A stretch of DNA of 64,000 nt from Xylophilus sp. GW821-FHT01B05. Lineage in GTDB: Bacteria > Pseudomonadota > Gammaproteobacteria > Burkholderiales > Burkholderiaceae_C. Below the pieces are notes generated by a model, which saw nothing but the letters and a program-made list of their open reading frames with translations, was not told the origin of the DNA and ran no database searches. Positions 56,283 through 64,000 of the stretch are shown here, piece by piece. The stretch lies in the NCBI GenBank assembly GCA_038961845.1, contig CP152408.1, positions 5,766,001 through 5,830,000 of the forward strand. Direction: 5' to 3'. Each line of letters starts with the position of its first letter. The first letter of the stretch is position 1. Position numbers and translations under genes: made by a program.

Positions 56283-56866
56283 CGGGCGTAGTCCTGCAGC
56301 AGCGCGTCGTAGCGGCCGGTTGCGACCAGCAGCAAATCGCAGCATTCGCGCACCGCGCCATGGCCGGCCGGGGCGGTCGTCACGTGATGCGCAACGGCGG
56401 CGACTTCGGCATGTGCCTCCTTTGGCGCGCAGGCGAAAGCGGCGCGGCGCAGCAGCGGCAGGTCGGGCCAGTCGTCACCCATGGCGGCGGCCTGGTGCCA
56501 GCCCAGGCCAAGCGCGGCCAGCGTGGCTTCGGCGGCAGGGCGTTTGTCTTCGGTGCCGAAGTGCGTGTGCGTGATGCCCAACGCGGCCAGGCGCGCGCGC
56601 AGCGGCCGCGAATCGCGGCCGGTGACGATGGCCGGCTCTATGCCGGCGCGCTGCAGCAGCTTCAGGCCATGGCCGTCGAGCGTGTTGAAGCGCTTGATGG
56701 TTTCGCTGCCCATGCGCGGATCGGGCTCCGGGTATTCGGTGAAGTACAGGCCGCCATCGGTCAGCACGCCGTCCACATCGAAGAAGGCCACGCGCACGTC
56801 CTGCGCGCGCAGCAGCAGCTCGGGGGCCCAGCGCAGCACGGGCGCGAGTGGTGGCAAGGGACTCAT
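56279..56866 (-). CDS. kdsC: 3-deoxy-D-manno-octulosonate 8-phosphate phosphatase (HAD family)
   Basis: 195 residues. HAD motif I is FFDVDGVLTDGGLYF, motif II VTGRDS, with GDDWPDLPLL as motif IV, the small KdsC type without a cap. It releases phosphate from KDO-8-phosphate. It overlaps kdsD by 4 bp (ATGA) and lptC by the GTGA overlap, so kdsD-kdsC-lptC is one operon. Confidence 0.93.
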   Translation of the reverse strand: MSPLPPLAPVLRWAPELLLRAQDVRVAFFDVDGVLTDGGLYFTEYPEPDPRMGSETIKRFNTLDGHGLKLLQRAGIEPAIVTGRDSRPLRARLAALGITHTHFGTEDKRPAAEATLAALGLGWHQAAAMGDDWPDLPLLRRAAFACAPKEAHAEVAAVAHHVTTAPAGHGAVRECCDLLLVATGRYDALLQDYAR

Positions 56867-57861
56867 ATCACCTTCGCCCGCATCAGGTCGCCAATATGGG
56901 CGATGCCAACCAGCACACCGGCTTCGTCTGCGACCAGCACGCTGGTGATGCGGTGCTCTTCCATGCGCTCGGCGGCATCGACGGCAAGCGCGGTCGGTGC
57001 GATGGTGCGCGGCTGGCGGTGCATGACCTGTTCGGCCGTGAGAGCGCGCAGGTCGGTGCCGGTTTCCACCAGGCGGCGCAGGTCGCCATCCGTGAAAACG
57101 CCGAGCACGCGGCGCCCGGCGTCGAGCACCACGGCTGCGCCCAGGCCCTTGGCGCTCATCTCGCGCATCAGGTCGCCCAGCGAGGTGCCGGGCGCCACGG
57201 TGGGCAAGGCATCGCCGGTGCGCATGATGTCTGCCACATGGGTGAGCAGCTTGCGGCCGAGCGCACCGCCGGGGTGCGAGCGGGCGAAGTCTTCGGCACG
57301 GAAACCGCGCGCATCCAGCAGCGCCACTGCCAGTGCGTCGCCCAGTGCCATTTGCGCCGTGGTGCTGGCGGTGGGAGCCAGGTTGAGCGGGCAGGCTTCT
57401 TTCTCGACGCCGCTGTCGAGCACGATGTCGGCATGCCGCGCCAGCGTGGACTGGGCGCCACCGGTCATGGCGATCAAGGTCGTGCCCATGCGCCGCACCA
57501 CAGGCAGTACGCCGGCAAGCTCGGCCACTTCACCGCTGTTGGAGATGGCCAGCACCACGTCCTCGGCGGTGATCATGCCCAGGTCGCCATGGTTGGCTTC
57601 TGCCGGGTGCACGAACATGGCCGGGGTGCCGGTGGAGGCGAAGGTGGCGGCGATCTTGCGGCCGACATGGCCGCTCTTGCCCATGCCCATCACCACGACG
57701 CGGCCACGGCAGGCCAGCAGCGCGCGCATCGCTTGCAGAAAAGGGTCGCCGAGCCGGGCCCTCAGGCCCAGGACGGCGGCGGCCTCGATATCCAGCGTTT
57801 CACGGGCCAGGCGCAGGGCTGCTGCGTCATCGAACGCGGGGAGGGCGGGGGCGGCGGTCAT
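56863..57861 (-). CDS. kdsD: D-arabinose 5-phosphate isomerase (KdsD/KpsF)
   Basis: 332 residues: SIS domain (VVVMGMGKSGHVGRKIAATFASTGTPAMFVHPAEANHGDLGM, ISNSGEVAEL) and two C-terminal CBS domains (MRTGDALPTVAPGTSLGDLM; MHRQPRTIAPTALAVDAAERM). It makes arabinose 5-phosphate from ribulose 5-phosphate for KDO synthesis. It is divergent from the antiporter gene, the usual neighbour order. Confidence 0.94.
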   Translation of the reverse strand: MTAAPALPAFDDAAALRLARETLDIEAAAVLGLRARLGDPFLQAMRALLACRGRVVVMGMGKSGHVGRKIAATFASTGTPAMFVHPAEANHGDLGMITAEDVVLAISNSGEVAELAGVLPVVRRMGTTLIAMTGGAQSTLARHADIVLDSGVEKEACPLNLAPTASTTAQMALGDALAVALLDARGFRAEDFARSHPGGALGRKLLTHVADIMRTGDALPTVAPGTSLGDLMREMSAKGLGAAVVLDAGRRVLGVFTDGDLRRLVETGTDLRALTAEQVMHRQPRTIAPTALAVDAAERMEEHRITSVLVADEAGVLVGIAHIGDLMRAKVI

Positions 57862-57946
57862 CGCGGAATTCTATCTAGCGGCCCGATGTGGCCTGGTGGG
57901 GCGCGCCGAAGCCCGCTTGCAGGCACCGGGCTTGCTAGCATCGGAC

Positions 57947-59938
57947 ATGTCCTCCCTCGAACTCACCCTGCTGTACCTGCTGGCCGCAGTGCTGGGAGTG
58001 GTCGCCTGCCGCAGCCTGAAGCTGCCGCCGATGCTGGGCTACCTGGCCGCGGGCGTGCTGATCGGGCCGCATGCGCTGGCGCTGGCGCTGGCGCACGACT
58101 CAGAAGGCGTGCGCCACCTGGGCGAGTTTGGCGTGGTGTTCTTGATGTTCGCCATTGGCCTGGAGTTCAGCCTGCCCAAGCTGCGCGCCATGCGGCGCCA
58201 TGTGTTCGGCCTGGGTCTGCTGCAGGTGGTGCTGACCATGGCGATCGCGGTGGCCGGCGCATTGCTGCTGGCGCGCCTGCTGCCACCGGCCTGGCATATC
58301 GGCTGGCAGACCGCCGTGGCGCTGGCTGGCGCCGTGGTCATGAGCAGCACCGCCATCGTGGTCAAGCTCATGGCCGAGCGGCTGGAACTGGAAAGCGAGC
58401 ACGGCAAGCGGGTGATGGGCATTCTGCTGTTCCAGGATCTGGCGGTGGTGCCCTTGCTGGTGCTGATCCCGGCGCTGGGCTCCTCGCCCGAGGCGCTGCT
58501 GTCGGAGCTGGGCGTGGCCATGCTCAAGGCCACCGCGCTGGTGACCGTGCTGCTGGTGGGCGGGCAGCGCGTGATGCGCTGGTGGCTCACCATCGTGGCG
58601 CGGCGGCGCAGCGAGGAGCTGTTCATGCTCAACCTGCTGCTGATCGCGCTGGGCCTGTCCTGGCTGACCGAGCGCGCCGGGCTGTCGCTGGCGCTGGGCG
58701 CCTTCATTGCCGGCATGCTGGTGTCGGAGACCGAGTTCAAGCACCAGGTGGAGACCGACATCCGCCCCTTCCACGATGTGCTGCTGGGCCTGTTCTTCAT
58801 CACCATCGGCATGATGCTGGACTGGCACATCGTGCTGGAGCGCTGGGGCCTGGTGCTGTTGCTGCTGGTAGCGCCGCTGCTGCTGAAAGTTGGCCTGATC
58901 ACGCTGCTGGCGCGCGGCCTGGGCGCGACCACAGGCGTGTCGCTGCGCACCGGCCTGTACCTGGCGCAGGCGGGGGAATTTGGCTTTGTGCTGCTGTCTC
59001 TGGCGCAGGAGCGCGGGCTGGTGTCGCCGGCGCTGCTGAACCCGGTGCTGGCGGCCATGGTGCTGTCGATGCTGGCCACGCCCTTCATCATCATGTACAG
59101 CAACCGCATCGTGATGAAGCTGGTGGCCAGCGAATGGCTGCAGCAGTCGCTGCAGATGACCAGCATTGCGCGCAAGTCGATCAACGCCAACCGGCACGTC
59201 ATCATCTGCGGCTACGGCCGCTGCGGCCAGAACCTGGCGCGCATGCTGGAGCGCGAGGGCATTGCCTCGATCGCACTGGACCTGGACCCGGATCGCGTGC
59301 GCCAGGCCAGCGCGGCGGGCGATTCCGTGGTGTTTGGCGACGCCGCGCGGCTGCAGGCCTTGATGGCTGCCGGCCTGGCGCGCGCCAGCGCGCTGGTCAT
59401 CACCTACCTCGACCTGCCGGGCGCGCTGCGCATCCTGGAGCACGCGCGCACCCATGCGCCGCAGGTGCCGGTGATCGTGCGCACGCAGGACGACCGCGAC
59501 CTAGAGAAGCTGCAGCGCGCCGGCGCCACCGAGGTGGTGCCCGAAGCGATCGAGGGCTCGCTGATGCTGGCCAGCCATGCGTTGGCGCTGGTCGGCGTGC
59601 CGATGCGGCGCGTGATCCGGGTGGTGCAGGACCAGCGTGACGCGCGCTACGACCTGCTGCGCGGCTACTTCCACGGCGCCGACGATCCGGAGCAGCGTGA
59701 TGCAGAAACCGAACGTCTGGAGCCGCTCACCCTGCCTGCCGGCGTGCAGGCCATAGGCCGCGCGCTGGGCACGCTGGCGCTGGACACGGTGGGCGCGCGC
59801 GTGGTCGGGGTGCGGCGCGCCAGCGGCCACAGCGTGGTGCCAGACCCGGGCGTGGAAGTGCAGGCCGGCGATACCCTGGTGCTGTCGGGCCGGCCAACCG
59901 CGCTGGCGCTGGCCGAGGCACTGCTGCTGCGCAAATAG
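57947..59938 (+). CDS. CPA2-family K+/H+ or Na+/H+ antiporter with RCK domains (KefB/YbaL-like)
   Basis: 663 residues from ATG 57947. Twelve or so membrane helices open with [62 protein letters not shown] is the ion-site helix. The C-terminus has an RCK_N domain ([35 protein letters not shown]) and a TrkA_C domain ([26 protein letters not shown]). It exchanges K+ or Na+ for protons, gated by a nucleotide or redox ligand. It is divergent from kdsD. The 1192-residue frame starting at 56360 is a shadow. Confidence 0.92.
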   Translation: MSSLELTLLYLLAAVLGVVACRSLKLPPMLGYLAAGVLIGPHALALALAHDSEGVRHLGEFGVVFLMFAIGLEFSLPKLRAMRRHVFGLGLLQVVLTMAIAVAGALLLARLLPPAWHIGWQTAVALAGAVVMSSTAIVVKLMAERLELESEHGKRVMGILLFQDLAVVPLLVLIPALGSSPEALLSELGVAMLKATALVTVLLVGGQRVMRWWLTIVARRRSEELFMLNLLLIALGLSWLTERAGLSLALGAFIAGMLVSETEFKHQVETDIRPFHDVLLGLFFITIGMMLDWHIVLERWGLVLLLLVAPLLLKVGLITLLARGLGATTGVSLRTGLYLAQAGEFGFVLLSLAQERGLVSPALLNPVLAAMVLSMLATPFIIMYSNRIVMKLVASEWLQQSLQMTSIARKSINANRHVIICGYGRCGQNLARMLEREGIASIALDLDPDRVRQASAAGDSVVFGDAARLQALMAAGLARASALVITYLDLPGALRILEHARTHAPQVPVIVRTQDDRDLEKLQRAGATEVVPEAIEGSLMLASHALALVGVPMRRVIRVVQDQRDARYDLLRGYFHGADDPEQRDAETERLEPLTLPAGVQAIGRALGTLALDTVGARVVGVRRASGHSVVPDPGVEVQAGDTLVLSGRPTALALAEALLLRK

Positions 59939-59997
59939 GCAGGCCGGCGCGGGCGGCACAATGCACGTCCTTCAAGACTGCTCCAGCTCCCCGCGCC

Positions 59998-60552
59998 ATG
60001 CTCGATCTCTCCGTCCACGATTACCTGAAGCAGCACATCCGTACCGTGCCCGACTGGCCCGCGCCGGGCGTGCAGTTTCGCGACATCACGCCGCTGCTGC
60101 AGGACCCGAAGGTGTTCCGGGTGCTGATCGACGCCTTCGTGCACCGCTACATGGACCGCGCCATGCGGCCCGATGTGGTCGCAGGCTTGGACGCGCGCGG
60201 CTTCATCCTGGGCGCGGTGATCGCCTATGAGCTGGGCGTGGGCTTTGTGCCGATCCGCAAGAAAGGCAAGCTGCCCTTCACCACGGTGGAAGAAACCTAC
60301 GAGCTGGAATACGGCAGCGCCACGGTCGAGCTGCATGCCGATGCGGTCAAGCCCGGTGACCGCGTGCTGCTGGTGGATGACCTGATCGCCACCGGCGGCA
60401 CCATGATGGCCGGCAAGAAGCTGCTGGAGCGCCTGGGCGCCACGGTAGTGGAAGGCACCGCCATCGTCGACCTGCCCGAACTAGGCGGCTCCGACCGCCT
60501 GCGCGAGTCAGGCCTGCCCCTGTTCACGCTGGTCGACTTCTCCGGCCACTAA
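59998..60552 (+). CDS. apt: Adenine phosphoribosyltransferase
   Basis: 184 residues, close to the usual Apt length. Type I PRTase motif [14 protein letters not shown] (PRPP loop), [14 protein letters not shown] and [29 protein letters not shown]. It salvages adenine to AMP. The TAA stop (60550-60552) is also the left target repeat of the palindromic element that follows; the element therefore did not alter the protein. Confidence 0.95.
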   Translation: MLDLSVHDYLKQHIRTVPDWPAPGVQFRDITPLLQDPKVFRVLIDAFVHRYMDRAMRPDVVAGLDARGFILGAVIAYELGVGFVPIRKKGKLPFTTVEETYELEYGSATVELHADAVKPGDRVLLVDDLIATGGTMMAGKKLLERLGATVVEGTAIVDLPELGGSDRLRESGLPLFTLVDFSGH

Positions 60553-60821
60553 GAACGTGTTTACGATCTCTATGGGGTCGCGCAAGTGTCTTTGCGGGAT
60601 GGGATGCAAGGCGCGGTGCGCAGCCAATAGCACGGCTATTGGCAAGCGCCGCAACGCCGCAGACCGCCCGCAAAGACACTTGCCCTTCGGGTTGGAGTGA
60701 AATCGGGCGATTGAGCGCCCCGGCCCCTTGCATGGGCATTAGCCCATGCGGCGGGATCCGGGCCACCCACTCATCCCGATTGCACTCCAACGCGATCCCC
60801 ATACAGATCGCAAACACGTTC
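60553..60821. mobile_element. 269-bp MITE-like element with nested palindromes and TAA duplication
   Basis: Terminal inverted repeats of about 30 bp (GAACGTGTTTACGATCTCTA at the left; the right end differs by two changes and one indel) are flanked by TAA on both sides (60550-60552, 60822-60824). Inside are two arms. Arm A: a perfect 16-bp stem CAAGTGTCTTTGCGGG (60583-60598) with 60667-60682, and an inner 9-bp hairpin GCCAATAGC/GCTATTGGC. Arm B: 17-bp stem (60691-60707 with 60775-60791, one mismatch) and inner hairpin GCATGGGC/GCCCATGC. No coding capacity. The TNA-type duplication fits IS5-family transposases acting in trans (inference). Confidence 0.75.
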
Positions 60822-60939
60822 TAAGCAAAGCCAGCGCGCGCCAAACCCAAGGATGCCGTGGAACCGGCTTTGCCGGGCCACAGGCACGCCCCCGGAAGGG
60901 GTTGGCGGCCACACGAAGTGGGCAAGCCTGGGGGTGAAC

Positions 60940-61440
60940 TCAAACCGCCGCGACGCGCCGCCGCCGATTCGCCAGGCGCTTGGCCAGCACCGCACCTGCC
61001 GCCAGCAGCAGGTTCACCGCGATCTCTGGCTGCCGGTGCGTGAGCTCGGTGAAGCGCAGCGGCGACAGGCCCCAGAGCCGGCATTCACTGCCGGCCTGCG
61101 CCGTGGCGCTGCGCGGCCGGTGCGAGAAGAAGGCGCTTTCCCCCAGCAGCGAGCCCGCGCCGACGATCGCCAGCCGCAGGCGGCCGGCATGGTCTTGGGC
61201 GTGCACGCTCAGGCTGCCTTGCTCCACGAAGTACAGGGTGCGGTCGTCCGAGCCTTCGGCAAACAGGGTCTGGCCCTGCGCCAAGTGGCAGGGCTGCAGG
61301 TAAGGGGCGAGCGTCTGCCACTGAGACGGCGAGAGCTTGTCGGCGAGAACGTCCTCGCCCTGGGCCAGGGCGATGGCGTCAATCAGGCCTTGCAACAAAG
61401 CGCTGGAGGAGCCTAGGGCGGCGGTGATGGATCCTTGCAT
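60940..61440 (-). CDS. Cyclic nucleotide-binding domain protein without DNA-binding domain
   Basis: 166 residues. A cNMP-binding beta-barrel covers about residues 45-140 (YLQPCHLAQGQTLFAEGSDDRTLYFVEQGSLSVHA, GAGSLLGESAFFSHRPRSATAQAGSECRLWGLS). The chain ends in LLAAGAVLAKRLANRRRR without the Crp helix-turn-helix. It may sense a nucleotide or serve as a stand-alone regulator; the function is unknown. The 60825-60939 stretch before it contains a partial copy of the CCCCC...GGGGTTGGCGG repeat. Confidence 0.88.
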   Translation of the reverse strand: MQGSITAALGSSSALLQGLIDAIALAQGEDVLADKLSPSQWQTLAPYLQPCHLAQGQTLFAEGSDDRTLYFVEQGSLSVHAQDHAGRLRLAIVGAGSLLGESAFFSHRPRSATAQAGSECRLWGLSPLRFTELTHRQPEIAVNLLLAAGAVLAKRLANRRRRVAAV

Positions 61441-61542
61441 GGTGCGCGAACATAGCCATGGCGGTCGCCGACCACAAGAGCCATTACTGCGAGTTACAGA
61501 TGACCGCCTGCCGGTGCCGCCCGCAAGCCGGGCGGTTGGCGC

Positions 61543-61899
61543 TCAGGCGTAGACGTCGATCGTTTCGCCCAGCCCGGGCGGATTGGACTTCTTGCGCTCT
61601 GCCTCGGTCGTGCTGGCGGCAGCAGCGGCAGGCTCCGTCTTGTTGTGCTTTTCGGCCTTGGCCGCAGCGGCCTGCTGCTGGGCCTGCTGCAGCGCCGCGA
61701 TCTGCTGCTGGATGGCCTGGATCTGCGCCTGCAACAGTTTTTGCTCTTGCTGCTTGGCCTCGGCCGTGCCGCCCGAAGAGGTGGCGGAGGCCTTGAGCTT
61801 GGCGGTCAGCTCCTTCAGTTGCGCCTGCAACTTGGCGATCTGGCTGGCGCTACCGCCCGAGGAGGCGGTGCTGGCGGAAGAAGTGCTGGTGATCTGCAT
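61543..61899 (-). CDS. FlxA-like coiled-coil protein
   Basis: 118 residues. A Ser/Thr-rich start is followed by a long coiled coil with Gln/Ala heptads (SQIAKLQAQLKELTAKLKAS, QQEQKLLQAQIQAIQQQIAALQQAQQQ) and a disordered tail ending PPGLGETIDVYA. It matches the FlxA-like family in layout. E. coli flxA is controlled by the flagellar sigma factor, but its function is not known; no flagellar gene is near. Confidence 0.75.
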   Translation of the reverse strand: MQITSTSSASTASSGGSASQIAKLQAQLKELTAKLKASATSSGGTAEAKQQEQKLLQAQIQAIQQQIAALQQAQQQAAAAKAEKHNKTEPAAAAASTTEAERKKSNPPGLGETIDVYA

Positions 61900-61992
61900 G
61901 GTGGGCTCCCGGCGATGGGTGGTGTCTCGCTATTTCGGCAGCCGGCGGCGAAAACCGAGGGGCACTTTGCATGTGCTTGGTAAAGACGCCCG

Positions 61993-63408
61993 CTATTTGC
62001 CAATGCAGAAGCGCGAAAAGATCACGCCCAGCAGGTCGTCCGAGCTGAATTCGCCGGTGATGCTGTTGAGCGCGTTCTGCGCCAGGCGCAGTTCCTCGGC
62101 CAGCAGGTCGAGCGCGCCGGCCTGGGCCGCAAGGTGCGCCGCTGCCTCCATCAGGTGGCCGTCGACCTGGCGCAGCGCCTGCACGTGGCGTTCGCGCGCC
62201 AGATACAGGCCTTCGGGCGCCGACTGCCAGCCGGCGATCTCCAGCAGGCGGCGGCGCAGTGCCTCCAGGCCGGCGCCGGTGCGGGCCGACAGCGCCATGC
62301 CGCCGGCCGGCAGCGCGGCTTCTGCGCCAGCGGCGTCGAGCTTGTTCCACAGGTCCAGCACCGGCACGTTTTTTGAGAGTTTTTGGGCCATAGCCGAGGC
62401 CACGCCTCGGTCACCCGCTATGTATTCAGGAGCATTGGCGCGCGTCAGGTCGTGCAGGAAGAGCACGGCGTCGGCGGCGGCGATCTCGTCCCAGGCGCGG
62501 GCGATGCCGATCTTCTCGACCTCGTCCTCGCTCTCGCGCAGGCCGGCGGTGTCGATCACGTGCACCGGCACGCCCTCGATCTGGATGGTTTGCGCCACCT
62601 TGTCGCGCGTGGTGCCGGGGATGGGCGTGACGATGGCCAGCTCGGCCCCGGCCAGGGCATTGAGCAGCGAAGACTTGCCGGCATTGGGCTGGCCGGCAAT
62701 CACCACGGTGATGCCTTCGCGCAGCAACGCCCCCTGGCGCGCGCGCTGCAGCACCTGGACCAGCATTTGCTGCAATTTTGATAGCTGACCGTCGGCGTCT
62801 GCCTTGCGCAGGAAGTCGATTTCTTCTTCAGGAAAGTCGAGCGTGGCCTCGACCAGCATGCGCAGGTGGATCAGCGCCTCGCGCAGCGTGGCGATCTCGG
62901 CCGAGAAGGCGCCGGCCAGCGAGCGGCCGGCGCTGCGCGCGGCGGCCTCGGTGCTGGCGTCGATCAGGTCGGCCACGGCCTCGGCCTGGGCCAGGTCGAG
63001 CTTGTCGTTGAGGAAGGCGCGCTCGGTGAATTCCCCCGGGCGCGCCAGGCGCAGGCCGGCCAAGCGCGGCTGGCCGCTGGCCGGGTCGCGCTCGGCCGCG
63101 GCCTCCAGGCAGCGCGCCAACAGCAGTTGCAGCACCACCGGGCCTCCGTGGGCCTGCAGCTCCAGCACATGCTCGCCGGTGTAGGAATGCGGCGCGGCAA
63201 AGCGCAGCGCAATGCCCTGGTCGATGGGCTGGCCAGCGGCGTCGCGAAAGGGCGCGTAGCAGGCCTCGCGCGCGGGCAGGGCACGGCCGCACAGCGCCAG
63301 CGCCAGGGCAGACAAATCGGCGCCGCTGCTGACGCGCACGATGCCCACGCCGCCGCGGCCGGGGGCGGTGGCGATGGCGGCGATCGGGGCGTGGTGGTGT
63401 GCGGGCAT
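61993..63408 (-). CDS. mnmE: tRNA modification GTPase MnmE
   Basis: 471 residues from ATG 63406-63408. TrmE_N domain ([26 protein letters not shown] start; [16 protein letters not shown]), G domain inserted in a helical domain ([35 protein letters not shown]) and the C-terminal CIGK with the catalytic cysteine. With MnmG it makes the cmnm5 group on wobble uridine 34. It lies downstream of yidC, the usual order near the origin. Two degenerate mini-element copies (62379-62425 and near 62766) are translated in it. Confidence 0.96.
   Translation of the reverse strand: MPAHHHAPIAAIATAPGRGGVGIVRVSSGADLSALALALCGRALPAREACYAPFRDAAGQPIDQGIALRFAAPHSYTGEHVLELQAHGGPVVLQLLLARCLEAAAERDPASGQPRLAGLRLARPGEFTERAFLNDKLDLAQAEAVADLIDASTEAAARSAGRSLAGAFSAEIATLREALIHLRMLVEATLDFPEEEIDFLRKADADGQLSKLQQMLVQVLQRARQGALLREGITVVIAGQPNAGKSSLLNALAGAELAIVTPIPGTTRDKVAQTIQIEGVPVHVIDTAGLRESEDEVEKIGIARAWDEIAAADAVLFLHDLTRANAPEYIAGDRGVASAMAQKLSKNVPVLDLWNKLDAAGAEAALPAGGMALSARTGAGLEALRRRLLEIAGWQSAPEGLYLARERHVQALRQVDGHLMEAAAHLAAQAGALDLLAEELRLAQNALNSITGEFSSDDLLGVIFSRFCIGK
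62379..62425. repeat. Mini-element copy, degenerate, inside mnmE
   Basis: TTTTGGGCCATAGC, CCGAGGC (62394-62400), CAC, GCCTCGG (62404-62410) and CGCTATG. The layout matches the inverse copy at 44641-44690; it lies in the G-domain region and keeps the frame. Confidence 0.45.
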
Positions 63409-63510
63409 GGGGCGATTCTCACTGAAAGTAAAGGGCCCCCACGCTCCCCGCTTCGCGTGGTTCGCGCCCCCCGAGGGGGCACCTTTCATCTTGGGGCGGC
63501 CCGGCGATGA

Positions 63511-63546
63511 AAGAAAAAGGCCGCCAGACCTTTCGGTCGGCGGCCT
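63511..63546 (-). terminator. Intrinsic terminator of yidC
   Basis: Read leftward, AGGCCGCC and GGCGGCCT flank an inner GACC/GGTC pair with a short loop, followed by a TTTTTCTTTC run. The gap to mnmE also holds a copy of the CCCCC...GGGGG repeat near 63438-63500. Confidence 0.8.
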
Positions 63547-63562
63547 GGTCGGGCGCTGCGGC

Positions 63563-64000
63563 TTACTTGAACTTCGGCAGGTTGAACTGCGGCGGCACGC
63601 CCATGCGGGTGTTGATGATCCACTGCTGCGCGATGGACAGGATGTTGTTCGTGATCCAGTACAGCACCAGGCCGGACGGGAAGAAGAAGAACATCACGCT
63701 GAAGGCCAGCGGCATGATCCACATCAGCTTGGCCTGCATCGGGTCTGGTGGCGCGGGGTTGAGCGCGGTTTGCAGCAGGCTGGTCAGGGTCATCAGCAGC
63801 GGCAGGATGAAGAACGGATCGGGCGCCGACAAATCATGGATCCACATGATCCAGGGCGCGCCGCGCATTTCCACGCTGGACAGCAGCACCCAGTAGAGCG
63901 AGATGAAGAACGGGATCTGGATCACGATGGGGAAGCAGCCGCCCATGGGGTTGACCTTCTCCTCGCGGTAGATGCGCATCATCTCCTTCTGCATCTCTTG
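63563..64000 (-). CDS. yidC: Membrane protein insertase YidC, C-terminal part (truncated by window edge)
   Basis: The last 145 or so residues are present. They comprise the conserved YidC/Oxa1 core: [36 protein letters not shown], then helices [33 protein letters not shown] and the end NLPKFK. It inserts proteins into the inner membrane with or without Sec. The gene continues past the right edge; rnpA and rpmH are expected beyond it. Confidence 0.96.
   Translation of the reverse strand, partial: QEMQKEMMRIYREEKVNPMGGCFPIVIQIPFFISLYWVLLSSVEMRGAPWIMWIHDLSAPDPFFILPLLMTLTSLLQTALNPAPPDPMQAKLMWIMPLAFSVMFFFFPSGLVLYWITNNILSIAQQWIINTRMGVPPQFNLPKFK

Noticed and set aside
56360..59938. 1192-residue frame running into the antiporter gene
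   Set aside because: The first 529 codons are the complement of kdsC and kdsD; only the part from 57947 is a real protein.

Overview
The window is high-GC chromosomal DNA from a betaproteobacterium, most likely a member of the Comamonadaceae (Burkholderiales). The evidence is two Bug-type tripartite tricarboxylate (TTT) substrate-binding proteins, the lptD-surA-rsmA and kdsD-kdsC-lptC blocks, mnmE next to yidC, and scattered copies of short AT-flanked palindromes around TAGC...GCCCA/TGGGC. I cannot fix the genus. The yidC-mnmE end suggests the replication origin lies just beyond the right edge. I see no rRNA, tRNA, CRISPR, prophage or intact transposase gene.

Region by region. (1) 1-686: 5' part of a leftward TonB-dependent siderophore receptor with a Fur-like box. 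(2) 1036-13627: accessory catabolic island around an IclR regulator. It holds a persulfide-dioxygenase-like MBL protein, a MmgE/PrpD protein, an FAD-linked hydroxyacid oxidase, a fumarase/aspartase-superfamily lyase, two TTT binding proteins, an AhpD-like protein, a mercaptopyruvate-type sulfurtransferase, a TauE/SafE exporter and a BisC-type molybdoenzyme. Together they suggest uptake and cleavage of a sulfur-containing carboxylic acid, with disposal of sulfane sulfur as sulfite (inference). (3) 13671-23108: a leftward ten-gene operon with mostly overlapping ends (SDR, aminotransferase, alpha/beta hydrolase, N-carbamoyl-type amidohydrolase, ABC importer, class II aldolase, gentisate-dioxygenase-like cupin). 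Next to it lie a divergent GntR regulator and an LLM flavin monooxygenase/flavin reductase pair; similar ATGTATGCAA-type boxes lie in front of all of them. (4) 26173-34602: flavin amine-oxidase-like lipoprotein, membrane-embedded spermidine synthase, DUF350, DUF4178/zinc-ribbon and SPFH proteins. This looks like an uncharacterised polyamine/membrane system, split by a Tat-exported polygalacturonase gene.

(5) 34776-38592: malic enzyme, then a secreted barnase-type RNase with a barstar-type inhibitor gene. (6) 38593-53334: housekeeping genes (rsmA, surA, lptD, amgK, rsmE, yidB-like, two M20 peptidases, bactofilin, metW, metX, amt). metX is preceded by a SAM-II-like riboswitch and a terminator that touches its start codon; amt has a sigma-54 promoter. 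(7) 53550-64000: two glycine-rich RRM proteins with matching leaders that can sequester the Shine-Dalgarno site, an SDR, lptC-kdsC-kdsD, a KefB-like antiporter, apt, a 269-bp nested-palindrome (MITE-like) element inserted exactly at the apt stop codon, a cyclic-nucleotide-binding protein, a FlxA-like protein, mnmE and the 3' end of yidC.

Starts were chosen by frame, overlap with neighbours and visible ribosome-binding sites. Family calls rest on motifs read by eye, without any database search.
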